From Tethya wilhelma (Eukaryota; Porifera; Demospongiae; Tethyida; Tethyidae): 64,000 bases of DNA. Shown here piece by piece: positions 35,673-47,500 of this stretch. The stretch covers positions 7,477,513 through 7,541,512 of the forward strand of contig CAXIPT010000002.1 in assembly GCA_964030475.1 (NCBI GenBank). The letters are read 5' to 3'. Both the position numbers and the translations under genes were made by a program. Position 1 is the first letter of the stretch. Every line of letters begins with the position of its first letter. The notes below the pieces were generated by a model, which was given only the letters and a program-made list of their open reading frames with translations, was not told where the DNA came from and made no database searches.

Positions 35673-35764
35673 TGCTTTATATGTGACCATGGTGTCAAAA
35701 CTGCAGTGTTTTGCTAGTAGTAAGTTATGTGCCATTCATTTTTACCCTGGAGCTGTGTTTGAGG

Positions 35765-36573
35765 CATAGATAAAAGAGGGGTAGAGGGAATGGAAATGGG
35801 GGGCGTGGTCAATACAAGACGCATTACGGATTGCGTAATGCACAATACAGATGGTGATTTATATGACTGCATGGCAGAGCATACTGTTTATTTGGTAAGG
35901 ACAGTTCAGAAACTTGCGACAACTGTCCAAAAAATTGATAATTGTTCAGTTGGCTGCTCGTACTCAAATTATGATGGTTGCTGAGGGCTGATTCCTGCTA
36001 CTGGATTACCGTTGCTTCTTATCTCCTTGTCCTTATGATCGTGGAACAAAAGACTATGAGGCATATCTACACAAATGCTTGTAGGTACATACGATGGTAG
36101 AATGATGCATTTAGCATAATACAAACCCTGGAATCAATGTCTCAAACTATTTGTGCTACACAGGGATAAATGACAGCCATAACAAAAAATGTACATGAAT
36201 AAAATTATTTTTGTGACAAATTAATATAAAAACTACAGCTTTCAATACACCATACAATAATTTAGAGAGATATATACCCACTAGAACACTACAGGATTCA
36301 TTTTAAGATCAGATAGAGGGATAAATGACAAATTCTACTTTTACCAACAACACAGCGCTTACCTTCGCTGGTTCCTTGTGGCCCACAGTAACTTCATGTA
36401 CAGACGATGTTTCGTTCCATATAAAGCCCAGCTTTACCCAAGGCAAAACGCGCCTGCACTTCAAAGAAAAATTTCGCCCTAACGTGGATCCATAGTTAAG
36501 TAATGCTGGAGTAACACACAAGAGGCTGACCACACCTACCGTTTCCAATCCCTCTCCCCCACTTTTATCTATG
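35765..36573. mobile_element. Inverted-repeat element in PSME3 intron 2, mostly absent in the other copy
   Basis: 'catagataaaagaggggtag' at the left is complemented by 'ctcccccacttttatctatg' at the right. The D-contig copy keeps only the first about 50 bp (to 54208), then jumps to sequence matching 36832. About 1.0 kb is therefore present or absent between haplotypes. A minus frame at 36548-36360 ends at a splice-like site but is not recognisable. Confidence 0.5.
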
Positions 36574-36906
36574 GTTGAGGAAGGGGCCAGTATCTTTAGA
36601 CTGGGATGATTTGTATTGGTAGTCTGGGTGCTTCATATGTTTAGCTGTAAAATGGTGTATTGACCTTAATTATTTTATTCATAAGTAAGGTATTTTTCAA
36701 ACTGCCAAAGGCCTGGAACTGCTGAAAGATTGTTCATTGTATTTCAAGCACATACTGCCTTGATATCTAAGACTACTTTTTCCTACTTCACAAAAATTTA
36801 GCTGCTTGCATTGTAATTATGTCATCGTAATTATTAAATGTACATGTATTATATTGTACCAACAGATGTGAATTTGTTGTTCTGACATCTACCTCAATAT
36901 TTATAG

Positions 36907-38748
36907 GCAGAAGTCCTTGTGGTAGAAGTATTTCCAAAAAAAATTCTGGAGATAAATGAAGCTTTGGAGGTACAGTACATGCAGTATATGTTTCACCAAC
37001 TCTAACTTTCGCATGTAGATCGTGAACCAAAAAAAAAGCAGCTCCTCTGCAAAGGTTAAGAATTTAGATGTTTTGATAAGAGAAACTGCTAAAGTTAGAT
37101 TCTGCAAAACTTATTAGTGAGCATGAAATGTTGGCTTACAACTTAAATGGACAAGTAGTAAAAATTTCAAAAAAAAAATCAGAAACGAAGTAGTCATGTG
37201 CCGAAATTGAGACATGCCTTGTTCTAATACTTGTTAACTCATTGCCCATTCCTACACTACTAGTAGTTGTAATTGATTCATGTGTTAGAATTAGATGGAT
37301 ATTAGTATACCTTTTTATCTCCATACTTCAAATTTTTCTGCATTTTTTCCTTTTGTATGTTCTAATGTACTCATAGAGTGATTTGTTCAATGTTTCGGAT
37401 ATGAGCACCATTCACTGTGATCTCAATCTCCCACAACCTATATTGGCCTCAAGTATTTGTAATGGACCGGCACACCAAGTGCAGCATGAAGAGCAGGAAC
37501 AGGTATTTATTCAAATTGCTGTTTAGTTCTTCAATGTTACTAGTTAGTCATACTGTATGCTCAAAGTTAAATGTATGTCTCTATCTACTTCTTCATAGCC
37601 GTTGTCAAAAAAGAGAAAGTTTAACAGTGATGTGGACGTACCCATTGGCACTTGTATGTTCATTATTGTCTAGTTGTACACCTACATACTTACCCTCGTT
37701 CCCAGGCCTTTCCTGGCCCCAGGAGAAGAGAATGGCCTGGTATTAGGCCTGGCCTTAGTAGTACCGTATAGCTAGAAATTTTCGCGGAAAGGCAATCGCC
37801 AAACTTTTCGCAATTTAATTTTCGAGGATCGAGCAGCCCCACCCATATATTGCAATGCGATCCCGAAAATTTCGCGGGTAAAATTTTCGCGGATCGCCGC
37901 CGAAAACAGCGAAATTTATACTCCTCGAAAATTTCTAGCTATACGGTATTATGTTTAACATTTCCTAAAAACTAAACCGTTTAGGATTGGGCAATGCACT
38001 CTACTTCTCCCTATTAATAGTTATGATTGTACATGTATCTTATGTATTATCTTCTTTACTTGTAGCAATAAAGCAAACGCCACAATTTAGGGAACCTGTG
38101 CCTAATAACCCTGTAAGTTTAAATTTACCCTCTGACGAACAGTGCCTTGGCTTGCCAACCTCTTGTACATAGTATTCGATATTGATTGCTGTGATGTCCA
38201 TGTACTTTATGTCTATTGTCAACAATTATCTCATTATCTGGGCAATGTATTGTTCTGTACAGAAAGTCGTAGAAGTGATGGACTTTGTAAAGCCTCAGAT
38301 CATCCAAGTAGTTGACAGATGTAATTTGGTATGTGGTATCTGTAAGGTTTTTGCTTATGGTACTTTTTTTTAAAGCAGCCAAGAAATACGGCACCCCGCC
38401 ACTAAATCATATATTTGTTTCATGTACTTCAGCGATGGGATTTATAGGTGTGGCACGTAGGGTGTGTCTGGAAGAGCATGCTGCTCAAGTATAGTATTAT
38501 AGTACCAAATAGTACGTATGTTATTGAAAAACCATAAGCAATGGCTGCTTGTACTGTGAATAAACTTCAACCTCTAGTTCTGCATGCTGTCCCTCCTTCC
38601 CTGCTCTCATGCACTAGTTAGTGTAAAGGTATCTTCTTAACTGCTAGAACTCACCTGTATGTTAATCTCCTCTGTACAGCTGAAAATATGGATACAACTA
38701 ATGATTCCCAAGATTGAAGATGGCAACAACTTTGGAGTTAGTATACAG
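36907..38748 (+). CDS. PSME3: PSME3 (PA28-gamma / REG-gamma) exons 3-8, displaced by assembly error
   Basis: Six in-phase exons with GT/AG borders: 36907-36969, 37377-37502, 37599-37653, 38066-38112, 38263-38328 and 38680-38748. Exon 3 encodes FPKKILEINEALE. Exon 4 has HCDLNLPQPIL. Exon 5 has the basic PLSKKRKF, matching the nuclear-localisation insert of gamma-type activators. Exon 7 encodes VMDFVKPQIIQVVDRCNL. Exon 8 encodes LKIWIQLMIPKIEDGNNFGV, containing the activation loop that opens the 20S gate. There is no start codon, no stop and no exons 1-2 or 9-12 nearby; these are at 53584-53731 and 55014-56128, and all phases join. The introns contain MITEs (37135-37262, 37762-37948). Confidence 0.93.
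37762..37948. mobile_element. MITE with TACCGTATAGC ends (PSME3 intron)
   Basis: Begins TACCGTATAGCTAGAAATTT and ends with the complement. Rich in 'ttcgcgg' motifs. A relative with the same ends lies at 52101-52321. The outer TA probably represents the target duplication. Confidence 0.75.
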
Positions 38749-38757
38749 GTATGTGAC

Positions 38758-39235
38758 AATTCCCAGTACGGTAGTGCTGGGTACATAGGAATGGCACAGA
38801 TGGTACATTAGCGCAATACAAATATTCACGCGAATAACTCTGTAAAAACTTGAGCACTTGGCTCTAAAGGCTTCTTAAGCTACTATTTAGCTCTTCCTCT
38901 TTCTAATGAGCCCAAAACATGGCCTAAAACCATCGCTAAAGCACCCAACTAAAGTATGCCAGACCTCTAATTTTCTCCATCTTCTTATTTTTCTTCTTCT
39001 ATCTTCTCACGTCATATCTCAGAGACCATTCGCTTTTAGAAGCTAATTCTTGCACAAACAAATTTGGTTTCTTTGTCTTCAATCGCTTTTGCCATCAGTT
39101 TTTTGTGTCTCTCTTTAAGTCGCTAGATACAAGGCGAAAAGAACCTTCTCCATATGGTGCCGCCATTGTCTTAACTCATGCATTATTTATTAGCTAGCTA
39201 GCCTAACGACCCTTTCCACATTCAAGTGCGCGTTA
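38758..39235 (+). repeat. Interspersed repeat 'A' in PSME3 intron 8
   Basis: Palindromic 'cccagtacggtagtgctggg' followed by the full order of family-A blocks; nearest to 10830-11330. Contig C ends at the N at 39499, and its last 100 bp (from 39398) overlap 54634-54733. Confidence 0.65.
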
Positions 39236-39499
39236 TTTGGAATCTATTGCAAGCATACCCCAAGTTCTGTCCTATCATCTCGTTCCCTGTGTTCAGTTCT
39301 TCAGTAGGGAGGTCAATGGCTAGCCAGACACACATGTAATTGACATAAATCACGTTGCCAGCTTGGAGATTCAGATTTTCAGCTGTTGACTCTGAAAGGC
39401 ATGACTCAAGGTGGGCTCGGTCACAAGTTGCCAGTGCTTAGGCTGAACACTAAATTCCACTGATATTATAAACAATTATTCAGAAAGAAATAGAACAAN

Positions 39500-41285
39500 G
39501 AGTAGCAATGCCCACCGCTGCATCCGAGCGGCTGCCAGGGAGGGGATTCCTTTCTTTGATCCCAGAATAGCCGTCAGGGGTTTGTGATCTGTAATGAGGT
39601 TGAACCTTCGGCCATATAGAAATTGATGAAACTTCTTGACTCCATAGATCAAAGATAGTGCTTCTTCTATCTGTGCATAATTTCTTTCACTGGTGGACAG
39701 TGTGCGACATGCAAACGAGATGGGTTTCTCACTGCCATCAGGTAGAACGTGGGAGATGACAGCTCCAATGCCATAAGCTGATGCACCAGATTGATTGGCA
39801 ATTCAGGGTTGTAGTGGGTGAGAACAGCGGATGAAACCGATTGCTTCTTAGCTCGTGTATATGCTGGAGTGCACTCTATTGTCCATTCCCATTTGTGATT
39901 GGCTTGTAGCAGTTGATTCAGAGGGTGCAGTGCACTTCTGATGAATTTCCCGTAGTAATTTATCAGTCCCAAGAATGAGCAAAGTTCTTGGACATTTGTA
40001 GGTGGTGGAGCATTCGTAATTGCTTCCACTTTGCTAGGTAAGGCTCTGATGCCTTCCCTGTCGAGCTTGTGTCCCAGGTAGTCAACTGATGCCACCATGA
40101 ACTGGCATTTAGCTTTCTTCAGCCTAAGCCCATGCTTTTCAAGTCATTCAAGGACGGCTTCTAGGTTTCTCAGTGAGGTGCTCTTCTTCATTCTTGCCAG
40201 TGACTAAGATGTCATCCAGATAGCAAATTACCCCAGGGAGACCATGGAGAATCTTGTCCATCAGCCTCTGGAAGATAGCTGGGGCTGAGGCGATTCCAAA
40301 GCGAAGTCATGTGAACTGATAGAGCCCTTGATGCGTGCTCATGGTAACATACTGCATTGATTCTTCTTCAAGCTGTAGTTGAAGATAGGCTTGGGACAAA
40401 TCCAGCTTGGTGCCAGTGTAGCAAAAAGGTCATCAGGCGGATACTGATCCACAGCCAGTGCTTGGTTGATGGTTACCTTGTAGTCACCACACAATCGATA
40501 TTTCCCATCTTTCTTGGGGACTGCGATGCGACTATGGGCACTGCCCAATCGCTGGTTTCTACCTTCCTCAGGATTCCCTGTTGCTCAAGACGATCCAGCT
40601 CCTTCCCTATTGCTTCTTTGATTGCAAATGGTACTGGATGGGGTTTGAAGAACTTGGGCGTAGTATCTGCCTTTACTCGCAGTTTGGCTTTCTCTGGCCA
40701 AACAGTGCTCAATTCATCTTTGAATAGAGGCTTTTGCTTCTGTAGTAGTGCTTCCAAGCCTGCATGTTTGCCTCAGTTAGCAGCAATCCGATGCCAATCA
40801 AGGGTGAAGTGTTTCAACCAGTGCGTCCCAATAGGTTTGGGCCGTCTTCTGTAACAACATAGAGGCTGGTAGTTGACCTGCACTTGCAGTTTCCCTTTTA
40901 CCTGCAGTGGTTCACTTGTATAAGTTTTCAGCACAATGTCGGACTTACATAACTCTACATGTGGCAATTTGTCCTTCCACAGTGTTCTTACAAGACTAGA
41001 ATATTCCTCCTCGTACCTGCATGTGCTTTTGACACCTGAATGTAGACTGATGGGGACGTGAAGTTTACTCTGTTGAACGACATTTTGGTCCAGATCCTCT
41101 AGGTTTTTGCATCATGAATATTGCTATAACATCTTGTTTTAGTTCAAATCCCCAAGTTTTTCGGGTCATGAATATCGTTATGATTTCTTGCTGTGGTCCC
41201 CCAGTTTTGGGATCATGAATATCATTATAAATTCTCATCGTAGTCCAAATCCCTTGGCTTTTTGTGTTATGAATATCATTATAAT

Positions 41286-41323
<38 letters not shown>
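39500..41323 (-). pseudogene. Second copy of the gypsy pol relic and minisatellite
   Basis: Follows 29183-31003 base for base with about 1-2% differences: same RT, RNase H and linker pieces (40967-40773, 40757-40473, 40548-40339, 40098-39667), minisatellite at 41083-41286 and (AC)n at 41287-41323. The YLDD codons are intact here too (about 40227). It starts abruptly at the N at 39499 within RNase H, so it is the true continuation of the left contig, duplicated by assembly. Confidence 0.85.
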
Positions 41324-41324
<1 letters not shown>

Positions 41325-41325
<1 letters not shown>

Positions 41326-42774
41326 ACGTGATGAGGGTGGTGATAGCTCAGATGACAGTGACTTGGAAGGTGAGATGTCAATCCCTAAGAGGAGGAAGCA
41401 GGCACGAGAAGAAGGACTGCAAGCATCCCGGAACTCTGTTAGTATGGCCAAGCAGCTTGTGCAGTTTGCTGGCTTAATAGGTATTCATTTCAAAAGCGAG
41501 TGTCAAATTGGGTGAACACAACAACTACTAAAATCTGGACATTCTTGGGCATTATACTATTGATGGGGATCCACAAGTTGGCTAACTACTGGAGTAGGGC
41601 CAAATTTATGAGTATCCCGGGGTTGTTCTACTAGATTCTGGTGTAATTTGCTTGTAGTAGATAATGAGAGCATACCAGCTAAGGGGGGGATTGCTCGTAA
41701 AGTTAGGCCTGTGATTGATGTGCTTATCAGAACATTTTTGGAAGCCTGCAATCCAGGACAAGAGCTTGCAGTAGATGAATCCATGGTAAAGTACAAAGAG
41801 TGTGTTGGGGGGAAAGTAGCTATGCCCAAAAACCAATCAAGAAGGGGTTTAAGATATCATCTGGTGTTGCTTGTGTTCATGTTGTGGTTATTTTTGTCAT
41901 TTAAATCAGATTTGACCACAGGAAAGAAAGTTTCTGAGCATAGAGGGTGGTTAAAGACCTAGTGGAGCCTTTTGTGGTTTGTGTACTGTGATAATTACTT
42001 CTCTTCTTGTGGAAGAACTAGCTAGAGATAATGTTTACTTTGCAGGAACCATAAAAGAAAAAGTATTGGGCTTTCAGGCTAGCTTAAAAGGTGTCAAACC
42101 AACAAAGGGATGTTATGTAGCAGAAACTGTGGGTGATTTGTGTTACTATGTGTTCCATGATCGTAAAGTAGTGAAATTTATTACAAATGTGTTTCCAGAG
42201 CATATTCATCCTGAAGGAGTGCTTCGAAAACAAAGTGTTCCCCCAATTTTACCTCCCTATAACAAATACATGTGCGCTGTAGATAGAACAAACCAGCTAT
42301 GATTTTGACAGAAAGTCTAAAAGGTACTGGATGCATATTCATAATAGGTTGTTTAACATAGCTGTGAATAATGCTTATATAAATATTGTACAAACATAGC
42401 TATATGTTAAACGTGGTATCAAGCCAAAAGATGACCTAGCTTTTCGTGTTGAGTTAGTGCATTGCTTACTAGATGAAGTAGGATTAGGTAGAGGTGTTAA
42501 AGTTACCAATACTAAGAGGATGGATAGGGCCAGCAGTGAAAGGGTTTGCTACGTGGAGAAGGTGACGGAAATTCCAGGACTGAAGAGGGGTAGATGCCGC
42601 CAATGTCAGTTGGATAAAAGTGAGAGGATCCGATTCACCTCCTATGGCTCTGGAATGTGTCGTGTGAGACTTTGCAAAACTGGCTGTTTTAAGAAATTAC
42701 GGTTAGTGTACATGTATTCAAATAGATGTATTGAAACCATGTTGTCATTATCAAGCTTTAGTATGTTGTTATGA
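41325..42774 (+). pseudogene. piggyBac-like transposase remnant
   Basis: An acidic N-terminal region (DSSDDSDLEGEMSIPKRRKQ) is followed, after frame changes, by TKIWTFLGIILLMGIHKLAN, the conserved piggyBac domain entry. Then come AVDESMVKYK with the first catalytic Asp, VYCDNYFSS with the second, and CAVDRTNQL with the third. A Cys-rich tail at 42457-42774 (CRQCQLDKS…GMCRVRLCKTGC) matches the C-terminal domain. At least five frame breaks or stops, and about 60 residues after the domain entry are missing. No TTAA-bounded TIRs were identified. Inactive; its 5' flank runs into the (AC)n tract at 41287-41323. Confidence 0.82.
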
Positions 42775-42812
42775 TTTTACCTACATCTATGTCAATGTAT
42801 CTAGCCAATAAT

Positions 42813-43765
42813 TATGGAGAGGGATTTGTGTCAAAAATAAAATGCGATCTGCTCTGCAAAGAATCGATTGGCAAAGCTGAAAAGTCTGCCGCAAATTGAT
42901 TGGCAAACTTGCAAAGTCAGCAATTCGATCTGCATGATCGATTGGCAAATTTGCAAAGTCAGCAATTCGATCTGCATAATCGATTGGCAAATTTGCAAAG
43001 TCAGCAATTCGATCTGCAGGCAGCATGGTTTATCTGTACACAGTTTGAGACAAAAATAATGCGTCAACTGCGCAGATACGTGCAAATTAAATGCGACTTG
43101 CAGTATTCAACAGCGCAGAAATTCACTTGGCTCAAAGAATTAAAGTCCTGGCCTGATCAGCTGATCTTTCTCTTATATCTGTATTCAATCTTTTATTTTT
43201 GTCACTTCCTTAATTGTATGTCGAGAGATCAGTAATGATAATGATAATTTCCAGAATAATAATATAAACATGACAACAAGACAACCCCCTCTACATGCTC
43301 TGCCCCCCTGCCCAACCATAAACAGTATATAAAGAGATTGATAAATACAAAGGAATAATCAAGCCTCACTATATTAAAGTATGTAAAGTATTAATCGATA
43401 GTGTATGTATATATAATTATGCTGTTTATAAAATTAATGTCCATATTTGTGCTAGTCTTTATTCATGGTGTTGTCTGATCTGTAACCGACTTGCTGGAAA
43501 AGGTCGTTTACAGCAAAAAGTTCGCAAACTTAGTTTTACAAAATAATCGCATTTAATTTTGTACCGGTGAGTTTCTCCGCAGATTGTAACGCGCGATCAA
43601 TCATGCAGATCAAATTGCTGACTTTGCAAATTTGCCAATCAATCATGCAGATCGAATTGCTGACTTTGCAAGTTTGCCAATCAATTTGCAGACTTTTCAG
43701 CTTTTGTTAATCGATTTTCTGCAGAGCAGATCGCGTTTTATTTTTGACACAAATCCCTCTCCATA
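42813..43765. mobile_element. 953-bp foldback element with 42-bp subterminal repeats
   Basis: TIRs start TATGGAGAGGGATTTGTGTC and are flanked by AATAAT. Arrays of a 42-bp unit sit just inside each end in opposite orientation. In one frame the unit reads ADRIADFANLPIDY, an artefact of 42 being a multiple of 3. The centre (43150-43550) is unique, with no ORF. Arrays of identical units inside TIRs are typical of Foldback elements. From 43766 to 44597 nothing genic is seen. Confidence 0.8.
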
Positions 43766-44597
43766 AATAATAACCCTTTTGCTTGAAATTTGTTGTTAAT
43801 TGCACAAACTCTAAATTCAAAAATTTCTTAAATACGTCATTGATCATTTTGGTTCATGAATTTATTCAATGTTGGTATGTCAGCACTGTATATATATCCC
43901 ATAGTGGATTTTGAAGTGGTTGGCACTCTGATCTATAATGGATTAAGTGGTTCGCCTTTGAACAAGCTTTGAAGTTTGCTTTCATTGACTTATTTTTTTT
44001 TTCCAAAAAATATGAGCTTTACAGTAGTGTGTGTAATTACATGTGGGTTGATAAACAAAGACTCCTATGTGCATGCAACACTAACGCTTGCATTTCTGGG
44101 TGAATTCTGGCGATCGAACTTGAGAGGTACCTGCTGGCATCCATTGAAGGGCCTAGGGGAGTTATGACGTTAGACCAGTGATTGAAAATGTCACGACATA
44201 TGGTTCAAGAGTTCATAATCTTGTGAATTTCGAGAGCGATCATAACCAGAAACGCAGATTTGCCGATTTCATCAAGCAAAAGGGTTAATTGATAACTGCA
44301 TGATAATCATCATGTCTGATTTATAATTAATACAGTGCTTGCCCCCATTTTTGTAGAAGTCACTGGTATAATTGCATAAAAAATTTACACAAGAAAATTA
44401 AGTAAATATTTTTCAGAAGTACAGTGTCAAACAACAAAGCATAAGAACTACGCAAGTAATTTCTAAAATTTACCATTAGATATATTATGAAGCTAAAATT
44501 TCAACAGGTAATTTGTTATAGAAACATAATGCATAAAATGAATTAACAACAAGTGTTATAACGTATATCACATAGTTCATAAAACTTGAGCTCAGTG

Positions 44598-47500
44598 TTA
44601 ATCAAGCCTCTTGTAAGTTCCTTCACCCTGGTCATCATGATACAGACCTCATGTCCATAGTGCAATTGGGGGAGAAAGTGAAATGCACCAAGCAAGTAAC
44701 ACAGTGAACAATATACTTATATGTAGCATGAGCAACTCCAGCCCATCATTTGAATGTCATGTCAAATGCATGGGCACACAAATAGCAAAAGCTAATACTA
44801 AGTGTACCCAAACTAAAGTTACCAATAGGTTGTTACTGTTGTTTACACACTGTAACTATTAGATTGAAAATCTCTATACACTGTACATGGATATTCTATA
44901 ATCATAGCAGTTTGAACTAGGAAAAACATTTGCTAGCTCTTCAAAAGGTGAATTCTAACATTTTTACCAAGCATTTAGAGGCAGATAGTATGAGCAATAA
45001 ATGGTGCTAGTAAGTGTAGTTAATGATGATGAAATTCTCTTACCATATTTGCGACGGATCTCATCATGTTTGGCCTTACGCTCAGCTCGTCTGAAGTTGT
45101 AACAAAACAAATTTTATAGTGAACACAGTAAGATGCAATGTGTAGTTACCGTTCAGCACTGCGCTGTCGGATCCCTTCCTTCTCATCATAGTACCTCTCC
45201 TCTTCTACCATCTTGATCCTGCACAAGAATTAAAGCAGAAAATACAATGCAAAGCAGTAGGCAATGTACCATGTGAGTGTACATGCACAACATTTGTTTG
45301 AACTTGTGACACTGGTGATCTGAAATATAGGTGTGTCCACAATGATAGAGGGAATAAAATTATGCAAAGTTCAAGTGGCTTAGATAGTGATGGTGTAGTA
45401 CACAGCAGACTTGTGGTAGGCCAGCATTAATTTTGTTAGTACAGTTTACCTGTTTTTCTTTGTCAAACACTCTACAGTCGCCCTTATATAAAGTTCCCGT
45501 TCCGTGTACGTAAAACCGAAACATGAAGTGCAAACGCGCAAATTAAAATGTTAAGCGAACGTTTTGAATTATTCATAGCCGTTTCTGTTTTACGTGGATT
45601 ACGTAATGTTAAAACGTTGAATCAGTGTGCTGACAAAGAAGCACATGGCTCTATCTTTTCTTGGTATCTTTTTGCTGGCTTGAAGACAAGTCTAAGCGCT
45701 AGAAATCTAGCGCTTGAACACCATTTTGTTGTAGAACAACAGCACAAGGCAAAAGGTATGCTGACAAACAAATTTAGCAGCAGCATGGTTGATACACATG
45801 GTAAGAAATGGCAAGAAAGACCCAGCAGAGTGATTGACAGCCTTACTAGCTACAAGTTGATCGTGAAAGCTCTCTCTGTTGTTGATATAAATTCTTTTTC
45901 CTGTACTGGTTTCTTGCATAGTTTCAAGCTAAGAGCCTCGTAGCTGCGTTTTGACACACGATTGGCCCGTATTTCTGCTACGTTTAAATGTCGTTTTTCA
46001 TTTCCTGAGTGATTACGAGAATCAAACACGGTGATGTAACATGTAAACGGAAGCGTTGGCATGAACAGCCTATGCAAAAAGAACGGGAACTATATATTGA
46101 GGGCTACTGTACATGCATACATACATACAGTACTGTCCATACCTTTGTCTCCTCTTGGCACAGCAGATACAGCAGCAACAGCAGAGACAGCAGATAAGTA
46201 CCACAAAGAGCAGACAAGCCACAGCAATTATAATGATAATAGAAAGGGCATTCACTAATGCAAAGAACAAAATAAAACAAAAACAAGAAAGCAACTCTTA
46301 TTACATTCATTTGGGTTAGTATAATTATGCTGAAATGAACAACTCAACTTACAAACACATGTGCCGACATGATACTTCAGTTCAGGACACTCAATGCCAT
46401 TGATTGGAATAGCAGTGTTGAACCTGAAATGCCTGCACTTGAGAGTTGCATTACTTGCTCCAGGACACCAGTAACAACTTAGAGAAATAGAACCATTATT
46501 CTGTACAAAAAATTATAATACAAACAGAAAAAAGCTTACCAAAGATTGTGAATATTACAGAAACTAAAGGTAGGGTGCTTTTCAAACATTTCCCAATTCC
46601 TAACTGGGTGCAAAAAGACCTGTAGAGCTACTTGTAATACCATACTGTGGTTTCACCTACATAATAACTAATCACCCACATGACGTGAAACTAACTGTGG
46701 TTTGTAAGGTGCTTTTGTGAGATAAGCAACCAGGCTCTCCATTTAATTTTTTACGCCTTTCGCTTCTACTTGTTTTTCTTTTAAAGACCAAGATTAGGTA
46801 AAGTGTTTTATATGATGCAACTAAGCAACAAGTACATACAGTAGCCTGCAATAAAAAGTTCCCGTTCCGTTTACATAAAATGGAAACACGACGTACAATT
46901 TCTCGAAAAAAAAGAAGGAAAGCTGACGTTTTGAATTATTCATAGCCGTTTCCGTTTTACGTGGATTACGTAACGTTTAAACGTTGAATTAGCGTTCTGA
47001 CAAAGAAGCACATGGCTCCAGCTTTTCTTGAGATCGTTTCGCTGGCTTGAAGACAAGTCTAAGTGCTAGAAATGTAGCGCTTGAACACCATTTTGTTGTA
47101 GAACAACAGCACAGGGCAAAAGGTACGCTGACAAACAAATTTAGTAGCAGCATAGTTGATATACATGGCAAGAAAGCCCCAAAGCAGAGTAATTGACAGC
47201 CTTTACTAGCCTACTAGGCTAAGTTGACCGTAAAAGATCTCTTTGTTGTTGATATAAAATATTTTATTACGGTTTTCTTGCTTAGAGCCTCATAGCTGCT
47301 TCAATTCAAGTTTGACACGCGATTTGTCCGTATTTCTGCTATGTTGAAACGTAGTTTTTTATTTCCTGAAGTGATAATGAGAATTATACACGGTGACGTA
47401 ACGTGTAAACGAAAGCGTTGGCACGGATGGTCTACACAAACAGAACAGTAACTTTTTATTGCGGGCTACTGTATTGTAAGTCTTGTTGCTTAGTGAGGCT

